Positions 8,836 to 17,266 of a DNA stretch of 64,000 nucleotides are shown here, one piece after another; the stretch's first letter is position 1; every line of letters starts with the position of its first letter. The stretch is taken from positions 248,001 to 312,000 of the forward strand of contig NZ_CP019688.1 of the NCBI RefSeq assembly GCF_002287505.1. The letters are read 5' to 3'. This DNA is from Corynebacterium glaucum (lineage in GTDB: Bacteria > Actinomycetota > Actinomycetes > Mycobacteriales > Mycobacteriaceae). The translations under genes and the position numbers were made by a program. The notes under the pieces were generated by a model, which worked only from the letters and a program-made list of their open reading frames with translations, ran no database searches and was not told the origin of the DNA.

Positions 8836-9582
8836 ATGGGTAACGGAAAGCTAATTCTCGTACGTCACGGACAGAGTGAGTGGAACAAATCCAACCAGTT
8901 CACTGGGTGGGTCGACGTTGACCTGACCGAGCAGGGCGAGGCCGAAGCGGTCAATGCCGGCAAGCTCATGGTGGAGAAGGATGTCTTGCCGGACATCGTT
9001 TTCACCTCGCTGCTGCGGCGCGCAATTCGCACTGCGAACATTTCGTTGAATGCGGCCGACCGTCACTGGATCCCGGTGGTGCGCAACTGGCGTCTGAACG
9101 AGCGTCATTACGGCAAGCTGCAGGGTCTGAACAAGGCTGAGATCCGCGAGGAGTACGGCGAAGAGCAGTTCATGGAATGGCGCCGTTCCTACGACACCCC
9201 GCCGCCGGAGATTGAGACGGACAACGAGTACGCCCAGACCGACGACCCGCGTTACCAGTTCCTGCCCGAGGTGCCGCGCACCGAGTGCCTGAAGGACGTT
9301 GTCGAGCGCTTCCAGCCGTACTACGAGTCCGAGATTCTTCCGCAGGTGCTTGAGGGCAAGAATGTCATGCTCGCTGCGCACGGCAATTCGCTGCGCGCGC
9401 TGGTGAAATACCTGGACAACATCTCCGACGACGACATTGCCGGCCTGAACATCCCGACTGGCATGCCGCTGGTTTACGAGATCGGGGAGCGCGGCAAGGT
9501 GCTCAACCCGGGCGGCACCTACCTGGATCCGGAGGCTGCCGAAGCTGGCGCCGCCGCAGTAGCGAACCAAGGACAAAAGTAG
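8836..9582 (+). CDS. gpmA: 2,3-bisphosphoglycerate-dependent phosphoglycerate mutase
   Basis: 248 residues. The enzyme interconverts 3- and 2-phosphoglycerate in glycolysis through a phosphohistidine. [10 protein letters not shown] places the catalytic His at residue 11. [31 protein letters not shown] (substrate loop and acid) and [15 protein letters not shown] (second catalytic His) are all present. I chose ATG 8836 because the family starts directly with [12 protein letters not shown] 8824 would add four residues. As in other corynebacteria it directly precedes senX3-regX3. Confidence 0.96.
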   Translation: MGNGKLILVRHGQSEWNKSNQFTGWVDVDLTEQGEAEAVNAGKLMVEKDVLPDIVFTSLLRRAIRTANISLNAADRHWIPVVRNWRLNERHYGKLQGLNKAEIREEYGEEQFMEWRRSYDTPPPEIETDNEYAQTDDPRYQFLPEVPRTECLKDVVERFQPYYESEILPQVLEGKNVMLAAHGNSLRALVKYLDNISDDDIAGLNIPTGMPLVYEIGERGKVLNPGGTYLDPEAAEAGAAAVANQGQK

Positions 9583-9589
9583 CCCGAGT

Positions 9590-10759
9590 TTGTCACCGTT
9601 TCTCGCTTTTCTCCTCGGTGTCGTTGTCACCGCGCTTGCGGTCTGGGCGTACAACCGCATCGCGCGGTGGCGTGACCGCAACCGCGAGCACCTCACCGAG
9701 GATGAAAGCCGTGTCAACACCGTCAGCCAGCTGCTCAACCTTGCGGTGCAAGGATCTCCAACCGGCATCGCGATCATGAACCGCAGTGGCCGCGTACTCA
9801 TGTCCAACTCGCGTGCGCACGACATGTCGATCGTGCACGACCGCTCGATCAACCCCGAGGTGTGGGACACCGCCCAGCTGGCTTTCGATGACCTCGAGAC
9901 CCACACCATTGATTTGGATCTGCCACGCCGAGCCACCGGCAGCCGCATCCGCAACGTCTCCGTGGTGGTGAAGCCGCTTGCGCTCACCCACAACGCGTAT
10001 GTCATTGCGTACGCCACGGATGAGAGCGAAAACGTGCGCATGGAATCCGCTCGCCGCGACTTCGTGGCAAACGTTTCGCACGAACTCAAGACCCCCGTCG
10101 GTGGCATGTCGCTGCTCGCGGAAGCGCTGCTGCAGGATCCGTCAGACGAGGTGATGGTGGAGCACTTCGGCGAAAAGCTGCTCAAGGAATCCCACCGCAT
10201 GGGCGACATGATCGCCGATCTCATCAGCCTGTCCAAGCTGCAGGGCGCGGAGGCACTCCCGGAAATGTCGCCGGTGCGCATCGACGACGTTATCGATGAG
10301 GCAATGACCCGCAACCAGGTCACCGCCGACAACCGGGAGATCACGCTGACCCGCAGCCCCGCCACCGGCATCGAGGTGGTGGGCGATCAATCCCTGCTCA
10401 CCGCCGCGGTGTCCAACTTGGTCTCTAACGCGATCAATTACTCGCCTAACGGCCAACCGGTAAGCATCTCGCAGAAGGTGGTGCGCGAGGATGTCGTGCT
10501 GGTGCGGGTCACTGACCGCGGCATCGGTATCGCCCCGGAGGATCAAAAACGCGTCTTCGAGCGCTTCTACCGCGTGGACAAAGCGCGCTCCCGCTCGACC
10601 GGGGGCACTGGTTTGGGATTGGCCATTGTGAAGCACGTCGTGGCCAACCACGGCGGTAATATCAAGTTGTGGTCGCGCCCCGGGACTGGGTCGACGTTCA
10701 CCATCGAGCTGCCGATCTATCAGCCTGCTTCCACCCCCGCAGCACACAGGAAGGACTAG
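9590..10759 (+). CDS. senX3: sensor histidine kinase SenX3 (phosphate-responsive)
   Basis: 389 residues, apparently starting at TTG 9590, 7 bases after gpmA. One N-terminal membrane span (residues 2-21), then a PAS-like sensor segment (about 40-140), a HisKA domain with the phosphorylated His164 in FVANVSHELKTPVGG, and an HATPase_c domain with N box NLVSNAINYS, G1 RGIGIAPEDQ and G2 GGTGLGLAIV. In actinobacteria SenX3 works with RegX3 in phosphate limitation. The kinase lacks a large extracellular domain, as usual for SenX3. Translational coupling with gpmA and regX3 spacing (9 bases) suggest one transcript. Confidence 0.93.
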   Translation: MSPFLAFLLGVVVTALAVWAYNRIARWRDRNREHLTEDESRVNTVSQLLNLAVQGSPTGIAIMNRSGRVLMSNSRAHDMSIVHDRSINPEVWDTAQLAFDDLETHTIDLDLPRRATGSRIRNVSVVVKPLALTHNAYVIAYATDESENVRMESARRDFVANVSHELKTPVGGMSLLAEALLQDPSDEVMVEHFGEKLLKESHRMGDMIADLISLSKLQGAEALPEMSPVRIDDVIDEAMTRNQVTADNREITLTRSPATGIEVVGDQSLLTAAVSNLVSNAINYSPNGQPVSISQKVVREDVVLVRVTDRGIGIAPEDQKRVFERFYRVDKARSRSTGGTGLGLAIVKHVVANHGGNIKLWSRPGTGSTFTIELPIYQPASTPAAHRKD

Positions 10760-10768
10760 GAGAAATCC

Positions 10769-11458
10769 ATGACGACCATCCTCATCGTTGAAGATGAAGA
10801 ATCCTTGGCTGAGCCACTGGCCTACCTGCTGCAAAAAGAAGGCTTTGAAACTTTGCTGGCCACCGACGGCACGGCCGCGCTTGAGCTGTTCAGCGACGAA
10901 GTCGTCGACCTGGTTCTGCTCGACCTCATGCTGCCGGGCATGAGCGGCACAGACGTATGCCGCAAGCTGCGCAGCGAATCCGACGTGCCCATCATCATGG
11001 TCACCGCGCGCGACAGCGAAATAGATAAGGTCGTGGGCCTTGAGCTCGGCGCGGACGATTACGTGACCAAGCCGTACTCCACCCGTGAGCTGGTCGCCCG
11101 CATCCGCGCGGTGCTGCGCCGCGGCCCCGAGGTGGAAGAGCTCGATGAGCTGGACGACCAGATCCTCGAGGCGGGCCGCGTCCGCATGGACGTCGAGCGC
11201 CACACCGTGCTTGTCGACGGCCAGCCGGTTGCCATGCCACTCAAAGAATTCGACCTGCTTGAGTGCCTCATGCGCAACGCCGGACGCGTGCTCACCCGCG
11301 GCCAGCTCATCGACCGCATCTGGGGCGCGGACTACGTCGGCGACACCAAAACCCTCGACGTGCATGTCAAGCGCCTGCGCACCAAGATCGAGCAGGAGCC
11401 GTCGCGCCCGAAGCAGCTGGTCACGGTCCGCGGCTTGGGCTACAAGTTCGAGGCTTAA
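10769..11458 (+). CDS. regX3: response regulator RegX3 (OmpR family)
   Basis: 229 residues. Receiver domain at 1-115 with acidic pocket E8/D9, phospho-acceptor D52 in LVLLDLMLPG, the T/S switch in IIMVTARD and Lys in DDYVTKPYS. The C-terminal OmpR/PhoB winged helix (about 130-228) includes ECLMRNAGRVLTRGQLID, the recognition helix region KTLDVHVKRLRTKIE and the wing VRGLGYKFEA. It is the cognate regulator of the adjacent SenX3 and is preceded by AGGAGAAATCC. It likely controls the phosphate-starvation response. Confidence 0.94.
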   Translation: MTTILIVEDEESLAEPLAYLLQKEGFETLLATDGTAALELFSDEVVDLVLLDLMLPGMSGTDVCRKLRSESDVPIIMVTARDSEIDKVVGLELGADDYVTKPYSTRELVARIRAVLRRGPEVEELDELDDQILEAGRVRMDVERHTVLVDGQPVAMPLKEFDLLECLMRNAGRVLTRGQLIDRIWGADYVGDTKTLDVHVKRLRTKIEQEPSRPKQLVTVRGLGYKFEA

Positions 11459-11478
11459 GCGGCTTAAGAGAACAAAGC

Positions 11479-12384
11479 TTAACGACGGCGCGTGGCTGGA
11501 TGCGTAGCCTTCACCTCAGCCGGCAGAGCCGCCCTGGCTTCGCAGTGTGCGGCGAGGAGCGCGTAGGGTTTCTCACCGATCAGTGCCTTAAGCTCGTCTT
11601 TCATTGAAACCCACACCGGCTCCAACGTGCCGTCGGCCTGCGGGGCGTGGCACGTTGGATCTCCGGTGCACCACCAGTCGAAGTCCTCGCCACCGCCGCC
11701 CCACTGGCGCCGGTCGTATTCGCCAATGGTGGTGCGCAGAATCTCTTGACCGTCGGGGCGTTCCTCCCACGAGTCCTCGCGCGAAAACGGCACCTGCCAG
11801 CAGACTTCAGGTTTAGAGCCCACGATGTTGCGGCCTTCTGCCATGGCCCATTGGTGCAGTGCGCAGCCGGGGCCGGTTTCGGCACCCTGGCGGTTGGCGA
11901 AGATGCACGCGCCGTCGACAAGCTTGGTTTTGATGTGGGGACCGTCATCGTCGCTGTCTTCGGTGGGTTCTTCCTCGTCCCATTCCAGCCATGGCTCGAG
12001 CTCGGTCGGGTCAGCGTTGGCGATGTAGGAATCGACGTCGTCGGGGCGCAATTGCCAGTACTTCGCGGGCATCTCGGCGACGGCGTTGTAGAGATCGTCT
12101 TGATCCGACTCGTCGGAGAGGTACGCACCGTGGATGCAGCAGCCCACGACGGGGAACGACTCGTCGATGCCGTGGCACTGTGGCGTGCCGAAGCGGCACG
12201 ACCACGTCGACTCGGCCCACGTGAGGTCGATGGAGAAGTAGTGGTGCGGGTCGTCTGGGTGGATGAACTCAAACCACTCGCGCGGAAAGTCCGGCGGAAC
12301 CTCCCACCCGGCGGTGATGGAGCGCCCGGCGGGGGAGTCTGTAGGGAATCCGAGGAAAACGGGATTCGGGCCAGGTTGATTCAC
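11479..12384 (-). CDS. conserved cysteine-rich protein of unknown function
   Basis: 301 residues, convergent with regX3. No signal peptide or membrane span. Cysteines are clustered in short motifs: SCRFGTPQCHG (about 62-71), GCCIHG, ACIFANR, GPGCALHQW, VCWQVPF and WWCTGDPTCHA. This suggests bound metal (zinc or an iron-sulfur cluster) or redox chemistry. Many Trp and acidic residues follow; an Asp/Glu run lies near 135-148. I recognise it only as an actinobacterial conserved hypothetical found near regX3/ppx loci. The metal-binding idea is inference from Cys spacing. Confidence 0.75.
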   Translation of the reverse strand: MNQPGPNPVFLGFPTDSPAGRSITAGWEVPPDFPREWFEFIHPDDPHHYFSIDLTWAESTWSCRFGTPQCHGIDESFPVVGCCIHGAYLSDESDQDDLYNAVAEMPAKYWQLRPDDVDSYIANADPTELEPWLEWDEEEPTEDSDDDGPHIKTKLVDGACIFANRQGAETGPGCALHQWAMAEGRNIVGSKPEVCWQVPFSREDSWEERPDGQEILRTTIGEYDRRQWGGGGEDFDWWCTGDPTCHAPQADGTLEPVWVSMKDELKALIGEKPYALLAAHCEARAALPAEVKATHPATRRR

Positions 12385-12405
12385 ACCTTGGTACCGTAGA
12401 CCCGT

Positions 12406-12411
12406 TAATCT
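12406..12411 (+). promoter_or_regulatory. -10 element TAATCT of the ppx gene, leaderless
   Basis: TAATCT ends 6 bases before GTG 12418. This favours that GTG over the in-frame TTG at 12412 as the start. Confidence 0.45.
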
Positions 12412-12417
12412 TTGACT

Positions 12418-13371
12418 GTGCGTTTAGGTGTATTGGATGTAGGCAGCAACACCGTCCACTTGGTCGCGGTCGATGCCCACAGTGGTGGTCGCCCTAGCCC
12501 GATGTCGGACTGGAAGCAGCCGCTGCGCCTCGTGGAGCAGTTGGATAAGAAAGGCAACATCGAGGACAAGGGTGTTGACAAGCTTATCGACGCAGTGCAG
12601 GAGGCCGCCGACCTCTCCGATAACCTCAGGTGCGAAGAATTTCTTGCCTTCGCCACTTCCGCGGTGCGCTCGGCAACGAATGCCGAGGACGTGCTGAAGC
12701 GCGTAGAGAAGAAGACCGGGGTGCGCCTGCGCGTGATCTCGGGCGAGGAAGAGGCGAAGCTGACGTTTCTCGCGGTTCGCCGCTGGCACGGCTGGTCGGC
12801 TGGCCGCATCACCAACTTGGACATCGGTGGCGGTTCTCTTGAAATGTCCACCGGTACTGAGGAAACACCCGACTTGGCGGTGTCGCTCGACCTGGGTGCG
12901 GGCCGTCTGACCCACGAGTGGTTTGATAGCGACCCGCCGGAACGCAAAAAGATCAACCTGTTGCGTGACTACATCGATGCTGAGTTGGCGGAGCCTGCGG
13001 AGCAGTTCAAGGCGTTTGGCGAAGCTGGTCTTGCGGTGGGCACGTCGAAGACCTTCCGTTCGCTTGCGCGGTTGACGGGTGCCGCCCCGTCTTCGGCTGG
13101 CCCATACGTCAAGCGCACCTTGACGGCGCCAGGTTTGCGCCAGCTCATCGCGTTCATTTCCCGCATGACTGCGGCGGACCGTGCGGAGCTGGAAGGCATT
13201 AACTCAGATCGCTCGCACCAAATTGTTGCCGGCGCGCTGGTGGCGGAAGCAGCCATGCGCGCATTGAATATTGATAAGTTAGAGATCTGCCCATGGGCGC
13301 TGCGTGAAGGTGTGATCTTGAAATGGATGGATCACACGAACGCCGGAGGAGATGAAGGAGAGGACGCATAA
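12418..13371 (+). CDS. ppx: Ppx/GppA family exopolyphosphatase
   Basis: 317 residues from GTG 12418. ASKHA-fold phosphatase with the signature [18 protein letters not shown] at the N-terminus, the acidic segment [16 protein letters not shown] and the glycine loop [17 protein letters not shown]. Family members remove terminal phosphate from polyphosphate or pppGpp. At about 317 residues it is the short actinobacterial form without the C-terminal HD domain, which favours exopolyphosphatase activity on short chains. The stop overlaps the next start by one base (TAATG). Position after senX3-regX3 fits phosphate metabolism. Confidence 0.9.
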   Translation: MRLGVLDVGSNTVHLVAVDAHSGGRPSPMSDWKQPLRLVEQLDKKGNIEDKGVDKLIDAVQEAADLSDNLRCEEFLAFATSAVRSATNAEDVLKRVEKKTGVRLRVISGEEEAKLTFLAVRRWHGWSAGRITNLDIGGGSLEMSTGTEETPDLAVSLDLGAGRLTHEWFDSDPPERKKINLLRDYIDAELAEPAEQFKAFGEAGLAVGTSKTFRSLARLTGAAPSSAGPYVKRTLTAPGLRQLIAFISRMTAADRAELEGINSDRSHQIVAGALVAEAAMRALNIDKLEICPWALREGVILKWMDHTNAGGDEGEDA

Positions 13372-14291
13372 TGTCTGAGGAGAAGCAGCTCACAGTTGCG
13401 GAGATCCTCGCCAGGGCTCAACAGGAAAACCCTGACGCAGGCAAGCGCCGTCGCCACCGCCGCAGCATCGAGGAGGGCGGTGTCACCGTCGCGGAACTCA
13501 CCGGCTCTTTAAAGAAAGTTGATGCTCGACCTGCGGAATCCAAGCACTCCAGCGTGCCAATCGACGCCCCTGAAGAGCCGGAGGCAGTGGAGCAATCCCA
13601 CGCAGCGGAACCGAAGTTCGAACAAGCTCAACCGGCTGAGCCGAGGAAAGCGGCTTCGACCCGCATCGACGTTGCGCCAGAGGCTGCCCCTGAGGCAAAG
13701 CCACAGTCGACGTCTTCCCGCATTACGATTGCGCCGGCGCCCGTGGAAAAGGACTCCAGCGAGAAGGCTCCCGCCGACGAGACTGCGGTGATTCAAAAGG
13801 TCGAGGTTGCCGAGGAACCGGCAGCAAAGCCCACTCCGGCACCGGCAGCGGCCAGTGAGCCGAAAGCGTTTCCGGCTGCGCCCGTGAAGGAACGTGACCT
13901 CAAGGAGGAACCGGTCCAGCCTCTCGTGCCGGATTCGGAGACGGCGCGTAGCGCAGCGCCGTCTCGCGCCGCGGCGGTGGAGCAAGGCGAGTCCGACCCC
14001 TTCGACGAGGGTGTGCCGGCCGAACAGATCGAGGTTGAGGAAGAAACGATCAACCCGATCGTGCTGGTGCTGTTGATTTTCCTGGGCGTGATTGCCGGTA
14101 TTCTCGGCTTCCTCGTGTTCCAGTGGGTCTGGGCTAACACCGGAACCGCTGTGGCCGTCGGTTCGGCAATTGCGTTCGTGATCCTTGTCCTCTTCGGTGT
14201 GCGAGCGCTGCGCACCGGCAAGGACGGGCTGACCATGACTATGGCGGGCATTGCCGCAGCGGTCGCTGCGTTCGGGCCGGCGCTCCTCTAA
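13371..14291 (+). CDS. Ala/Pro/Glu-rich protein with C-terminal membrane spans
   Basis: 306 residues, one-base overlap with ppx. The first 60 residues are basic (KRRRHRRSIEEGG) and probably cytoplasmic. Residues 60-220 are a low-complexity Ala-Pro-Glu-Lys region with TRI and SRI repeats, likely disordered. Three membrane spans follow (about 228-252, 258-280, 286-306), ending at the C-terminus. No enzymatic motif. A similar gene often sits between ppx and proC in corynebacteria (from memory). Function unknown; the layout suggests a membrane-anchored cytoplasmic tether. Confidence 0.75.
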   Translation: MSEEKQLTVAEILARAQQENPDAGKRRRHRRSIEEGGVTVAELTGSLKKVDARPAESKHSSVPIDAPEEPEAVEQSHAAEPKFEQAQPAEPRKAASTRIDVAPEAAPEAKPQSTSSRITIAPAPVEKDSSEKAPADETAVIQKVEVAEEPAAKPTPAPAAASEPKAFPAAPVKERDLKEEPVQPLVPDSETARSAAPSRAAAVEQGESDPFDEGVPAEQIEVEEETINPIVLVLLIFLGVIAGILGFLVFQWVWANTGTAVAVGSAIAFVILVLFGVRALRTGKDGLTMTMAGIAAAVAAFGPALL

Positions 14292-14310
14292 CGATTGCTC
14301 CCATGTGGCC

Positions 14311-14316
14311 TAGGCT
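14311..14316 (+). promoter_or_regulatory. -10 element TAGGCT of proC, leaderless
   Basis: TAGGCT is followed by 8 bases and then the proC ATG, with no Shine-Dalgarno. It is identical in sequence and spacing to the hemE promoter. Confidence 0.5.
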
Positions 14317-14324
14317 TGGCGCAC

Positions 14325-15131
14325 ATGGACAAAGTTGCAATCATCGGCGCCGGCAAGATCGGCGAAGCACTGATCTCAGGCATGGTCGCCTCGGGTGTTG
14401 ATCCGCGCACGATCGTGGCCACGAACCGCAGCGAGGAGCGTTCCGCATACCTGCGTGAGACCTACGGGATCGAGGTGGAGTCGGACAACCGCTTGGCTGT
14501 GGCCGACGCGGACGCGGTGGTGTTGTGCGTGAAGCCAGCGCAGATCGTGTCCGTGCTCGAAGAGATCAACGATGGCCTCGACGAAGCCGATGACGCAGCG
14601 GTCATTATCTCGATGGCTGCGGGCATCACGCTGACCGCGATGGAAGGCGCTGTGGCGTCAGCCGGCGCTCCGATTGTTCGCGTCATGCCGAATACCCCGA
14701 TGCTGGTCGGCCAGGGCGTGCTTGCCGTCGCGTACGGGCGCTATGTTTCCGACGAGCAGCGCGAGGGTGTGCGCACCATGCTGGGGGCCGCCGGCAAGGT
14801 TGTCGAGGTCGACGAGAAACAAATGGACGCTGTTACCGCGGTGTCCGGGTCTGGCCCGGCGTATTTCTTCCTGCTCACTGAGGCGCTCATCGATGCCGGA
14901 GTGTCCCTGGGTCTGTCGCGGGAACTCGCCACCGAGTTGGCAACCGCGACCGCAGCTGGGGCGGGCTCCATGCTTCAAGCCAACCCTGATCCGGTTGCCC
15001 TTCGCGCCGGGGTATCGTCTCCGGCCGGTACGACCGCCGCTGCGATCCGCGAATTCGAGGAATCGGGGCTGCGTGGCGCCGTGTACCGCGCGGCTGAGGC
15101 AAGCGCAGCTCGCTCCGCCGAGATCGTATAA
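14325..15131 (+). CDS. proC: pyrroline-5-carboxylate reductase, proline synthesis
   Basis: 268 residues. The enzyme reduces 1-pyrroline-5-carboxylate to proline with NAD(P)H. The N-terminal Rossmann motif is VAIIGAGKIGEALISG, followed by CVKPAQ. The conserved VRVMPNTPMLVGQG and the C-terminal signature region (LQANPDPVALRAGVSSPAGTT) are complete. ATG 14325 is used because the Rossmann strand begins at residue 3 and a -10 box lies just upstream; an in-frame codon at 14295 would lie ahead of that box. Confidence 0.95.
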   Translation: MDKVAIIGAGKIGEALISGMVASGVDPRTIVATNRSEERSAYLRETYGIEVESDNRLAVADADAVVLCVKPAQIVSVLEEINDGLDEADDAAVIISMAAGITLTAMEGAVASAGAPIVRVMPNTPMLVGQGVLAVAYGRYVSDEQREGVRTMLGAAGKVVEVDEKQMDAVTAVSGSGPAYFFLLTEALIDAGVSLGLSRELATELATATAAGAGSMLQANPDPVALRAGVSSPAGTTAAAIREFEESGLRGAVYRAAEASAARSAEIV

Positions 15132-15313
15132 ACATCCTTAATCCCACTTTTCACACCAGGATTCATCAGCAAACATCAAACACTTTTGAAAAATCACCCA
15201 CTTGAGTCGCGGTGCGCACACCTTTCACGCTAGGCTGGTTCAAGCACGTGCGTGTCCGTTCTGTGGGAGGGGAAGCCTACAGCGCGCCAGGTGTGCGAAA
15301 GGTTGAATTCAAC

Positions 15314-15517
15314 ATGGCAAATGAAGAGAAGGGTAAGTTCCTTACCGTCGCGGAAGTCGCGGAGATCATGCGCGTTTCCAAGATGACTGTGTACCGTCTC
15401 GTGCACTCTGGCGAACTGCCGGCCGTGCGCGTGGGCCGCTCGTTCCGCGTGAACGAGACCGCAGTCAATGAGTACCTCGAGTCCTCGGTCTATGACGTGG
15501 GAACGGATGCGTCGTAA
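15314..15517 (+). CDS. excisionase-type (BldC-like) helix-turn-helix DNA-binding protein
   Basis: 67 residues from ATG 15314. A single MerR/excisionase-type winged HTH: FLTVAEVAEIMRVSKMTVYRL (helix-turn-helix), then HSGELPAVRVGRSFRVNETAVNEYL (wing). Actinobacterial relatives (BldC type) bind DNA cooperatively as small global regulators, not as phage excisionases. The upstream region (15132-15313) holds no other gene; a TAGGCT hexamer at 15231-15236 may be its -10, leaving a leader of about 75 bases. A terminator follows at 15544-15588. Confidence 0.87.
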   Translation: MANEEKGKFLTVAEVAEIMRVSKMTVYRLVHSGELPAVRVGRSFRVNETAVNEYLESSVYDVGTDAS

Positions 15518-15524
15518 AGCAATT

Positions 15525-15535
15525 GCTTATCGACG
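15525..15535 (+). repeat. intergenic copy of the iterated 11-mer GCTTATCGACG
   Basis: This copy starts 7 bases after the BldC-like stop codon, in non-coding DNA. It is one of 27 exact GCTTRTCGACG copies in the window and argues that the motif is kept at the DNA level (see findings). Confidence 0.7.
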
Positions 15536-15543
15536 GTTTCCCC

Positions 15544-15588
15544 TCCGGCGCTAGACCCACCTTGCGTGAGCTGGCGCCGGACTTTTTT
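15544..15588 (+). terminator. Rho-independent terminator after the BldC-like gene
   Basis: Perfect 8-bp stem TCCGGCGC (15544-15551) / GCGCCGGA (15574-15581), 22-base loop, then CTTTTTT. Confidence 0.8.
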
Positions 15589-15614
15589 GTCTTGGTGCAC
15601 GCGGGCTGTAATAT
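15587..15614 (+). promoter_or_regulatory. promoter of the bS22 gene
   Basis: TTGTCT (15587-15592), 16-base spacer, TAATAT (15609-15614). The leader before the ATG at 15697 is about 75 bases. The -35 overlaps the T-run of the upstream terminator. Confidence 0.5.
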
Positions 15615-15696
15615 TTAGCGCATTCACGTCGGCGCAGCCCGGGAACCGCGTCGGCGATGTGAAGTACATGTACGAAACAAGAAACGAGGCAGCCCT

Positions 15697-15798
15697 ATGG
15701 GTTCAGTGATTAAGAAGCGTCGCAAGCGCATGTCGAAGAAGAAGCACCGCAAGATGCTTCGTCGCACCCGTGTTCAGCGTCGCAAGCTGGGCAAGTAA
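15697..15798 (+). CDS. small ribosomal protein bS22 (AURKAIP1/COX24-type)
   Basis: 33 residues, [20 protein letters not shown] then [13 protein letters not shown], with 21 Lys or Arg residues. I recognise it as the tiny actinobacterial 30S protein bS22 seen in mycobacterial ribosome structures. It contacts rRNA of the small subunit; the eukaryotic mitochondrial relative is AURKAIP1. Own promoter upstream and a strong hairpin right after the stop make it a monocistronic gene. It is easily missed because of its size. Confidence 0.93.
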   Translation: MGSVIKKRRKRMSKKKHRKMLRRTRVQRRKLGK

Positions 15799-15844
15799 AA
15801 AACCGCTGGTTTCCCACATCAGGCACACCGCCTGGTGCGGTTTT
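15797..15844. terminator. terminator after bS22, possibly bidirectional
   Basis: AAAACCGC near 15798-15805 pairs with GCGGTTTT (15837-15844), with an inner CAGGC/GCCTG stem. The A-tract on one side and T-tract on the other allow use from both strands, including by the convergent HAD gene. Confidence 0.75.
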
Positions 15845-15879
15845 GCGTTTCACAGGCGGTGCGGCCACAACAGATTCAG

Positions 15880-16890
15880 CTACCGCCGCCGATGCCGGAT
15901 GCTGAGGGCGGCGCCGGCGAGCGCCGCAGCGGGTAGCAGGTATGAGCGCACCATGCGGCGCATTGAGCGGTAGTCCCGGACTGGCCAGCCGCGTTCTTTC
16001 GCGTGTTTGCGCAGGGCCCGGTCCGGGTTAATCGCTACCGGGGCGCCGACCATTTCCAGCATCGGCAGGTCGTTGATGCTGTCTGAGTAAGCAGTGCACT
16101 TTTCAAGATCAAGCTGCTGGATCGCGGCAAGTGCTGCGACCGCGTGCTGCTTGCCGGGGCCATGGAGAATGTCGCCCACGAGCCGGCCGGTGAATACGCC
16201 GTCTTCTTCCTCGGCCACCGTGCCGAGAGCGCCGGTGAAACCGAGGCGCTCGGCAAGGGCTTGCCCAATCTGCACCGGGGTCGCGGAGACGAGCCAGACT
16301 TGCTGGCCGGCAGCGATGTGCATGGAAGCTAGCTCGATGGTTGCCTGGTAGGCCTTGTCCAACATCTGGCGATCCACGATGTCCTTGCAAAGCTCCTGCA
16401 GCTCGGCCACGGACTTGCCTTTGACCAAACTCAGCGCTTGCTCGCGGCCGGAGGCGATATCGTCAGCGCTTTCCTTGCCGGACACGCGGTAACGGATCTG
16501 CTTCGTCAGAGCGGGCAGGAGTTCTCGCAGCGAAATGTAGCGCCGCTTTGCCAGTTCCTCGGCGAGCAAGATAAGCGAGGAGCCCTGGATCAGGGTGTTG
16601 TCCACGTCGAAGAACGCCGCCGCCCCGACGTCTTGCGGCACGTCCGGGTCGCGCGGGGTGAGTTCGGGTCGGCCGGCGGTCTCAAACGCGCCGCCCACAG
16701 AATCCACGCCGAGGGTGAACTCCTCCAGGTCCAAGCCGAAGGTTTCTTGGATCGCCGCTGCAGCGGCGGCTTCACCGGCGGCTCGCTGATGTTCTTCACC
16801 GATCGGGGGGAGCGCCAGATCCTCGAAGAAGCGGCGGAGGTTGCCGTGGGAGACAGACCACTGCGCGAGCAATTCATTCGGCTGGGCCAT
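15880..16890 (-). CDS. HAD-IB family phosphatase (SerB/CicA-like)
   Basis: 336 residues. HAD phosphatase core: motif I AAFFDVDNTLIQGSS (nucleophile and acid Asp in DVDNT), motif II Ser/Thr in VWLVSATP, and motif III/IV with Lys in PGKQHAVAAL and YSDSINDLPML. The helical cap is that of subfamily IB, as in phosphoserine phosphatase. About 85 N-terminal residues and a basic, hydrophobic C-terminal segment (SYLLPAAALAGAALSIRHRRR) flank the core, the latter a possible membrane anchor. Conserved downstream of bS22 and before the hemA region in corynebacteria (from memory). Exact substrate unknown. Confidence 0.87.
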   Translation of the reverse strand: MAQPNELLAQWSVSHGNLRRFFEDLALPPIGEEHQRAAGEAAAAAAIQETFGLDLEEFTLGVDSVGGAFETAGRPELTPRDPDVPQDVGAAAFFDVDNTLIQGSSLILLAEELAKRRYISLRELLPALTKQIRYRVSGKESADDIASGREQALSLVKGKSVAELQELCKDIVDRQMLDKAYQATIELASMHIAAGQQVWLVSATPVQIGQALAERLGFTGALGTVAEEEDGVFTGRLVGDILHGPGKQHAVAALAAIQQLDLEKCTAYSDSINDLPMLEMVGAPVAINPDRALRKHAKERGWPVRDYRSMRRMVRSYLLPAAALAGAALSIRHRRR

Positions 16891-16984
16891 TGGTGTGCGT
16901 CACCGACTTTCTGCAAGCATTGGCGTAAGTGTTAGCGTGAAAAGTTAGCGAAAGTCATGGTACCGCGACGAGGAAGGCGAGCAG

Positions 16985-17221
16985 ATGAAGACGGTCGAGC
17001 TCATGGTGCGGGCTTCCTGTGGGTCTTGCGCTCGGGTGGCAGCGCAGATCCAACCGGTCGTCGATAAGCATGCTGCCTCCTTTTCCCTGGTTGATGTAGA
17101 TGCTGACTTGGAGCTGGCTGCAGAATACGGTGACCGGGTGCCGGTAGTGGTTATCGACGGCGAGGAATTCGCGTGCTGGGAAGTGGATAACCAAGAGCTG
17201 GCTGAGGAGCTCGCCCGCTAG
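16985..17221 (+). CDS. glutaredoxin-like thiol protein (DUF836 type)
   Basis: 78 residues, thioredoxin fold: strand VELMVRASCGSC with the redox motif C-x-x-C, a helix, the strand FSLVDVDAD, then RVPVVVIDGEE containing the cis-Pro (VP). No membrane span. It lies directly upstream of hemA, 45 bases before the hemA GTG. The pairing with hemA is conserved in corynebacteria (from memory). A thiol reductase role is inferred. One copy of the iterated 11-mer (VDK reading) is inside. Confidence 0.85.
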   Translation: MKTVELMVRASCGSCARVAAQIQPVVDKHAASFSLVDVDADLELAAEYGDRVPVVVIDGEEFACWEVDNQELAEELAR

Positions 17222-17226
17222 CGGGC
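17213..17226. promoter_or_regulatory. 14-bp palindrome upstream of the hemA -10
   Basis: GCCCGCTAGCGGGC is a perfect palindrome over the stop codon of the glutaredoxin-like gene. It directly abuts TATACT (17227-17232), the likely hemA -10. It could be an operator; alternatively a short hairpin. Confidence 0.4.
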
Positions 17227-17232
17227 TATACT
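17227..17232 (+). promoter_or_regulatory. -10 element TATACT of hemA
   Basis: Close to consensus, about 35 bases before GTG 17267. The site GGACGGAGG (17252-17260) provides the ribosome site, so this transcript has a leader. Confidence 0.45.
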
Positions 17233-17266
17233 TTCGTTTGATGTGTGGCGTGGACGGAGGAATTGC

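Noticed and set aside
12574..12592. Origin or DnaA-box cluster suggested by GTTGACAAGCTTATCGACG
   Set aside because: The sequence differs from DnaA boxes at two positions, lies in the ppx coding region and no oriC genes are near; it is treated as part of the iterated 11-mer.
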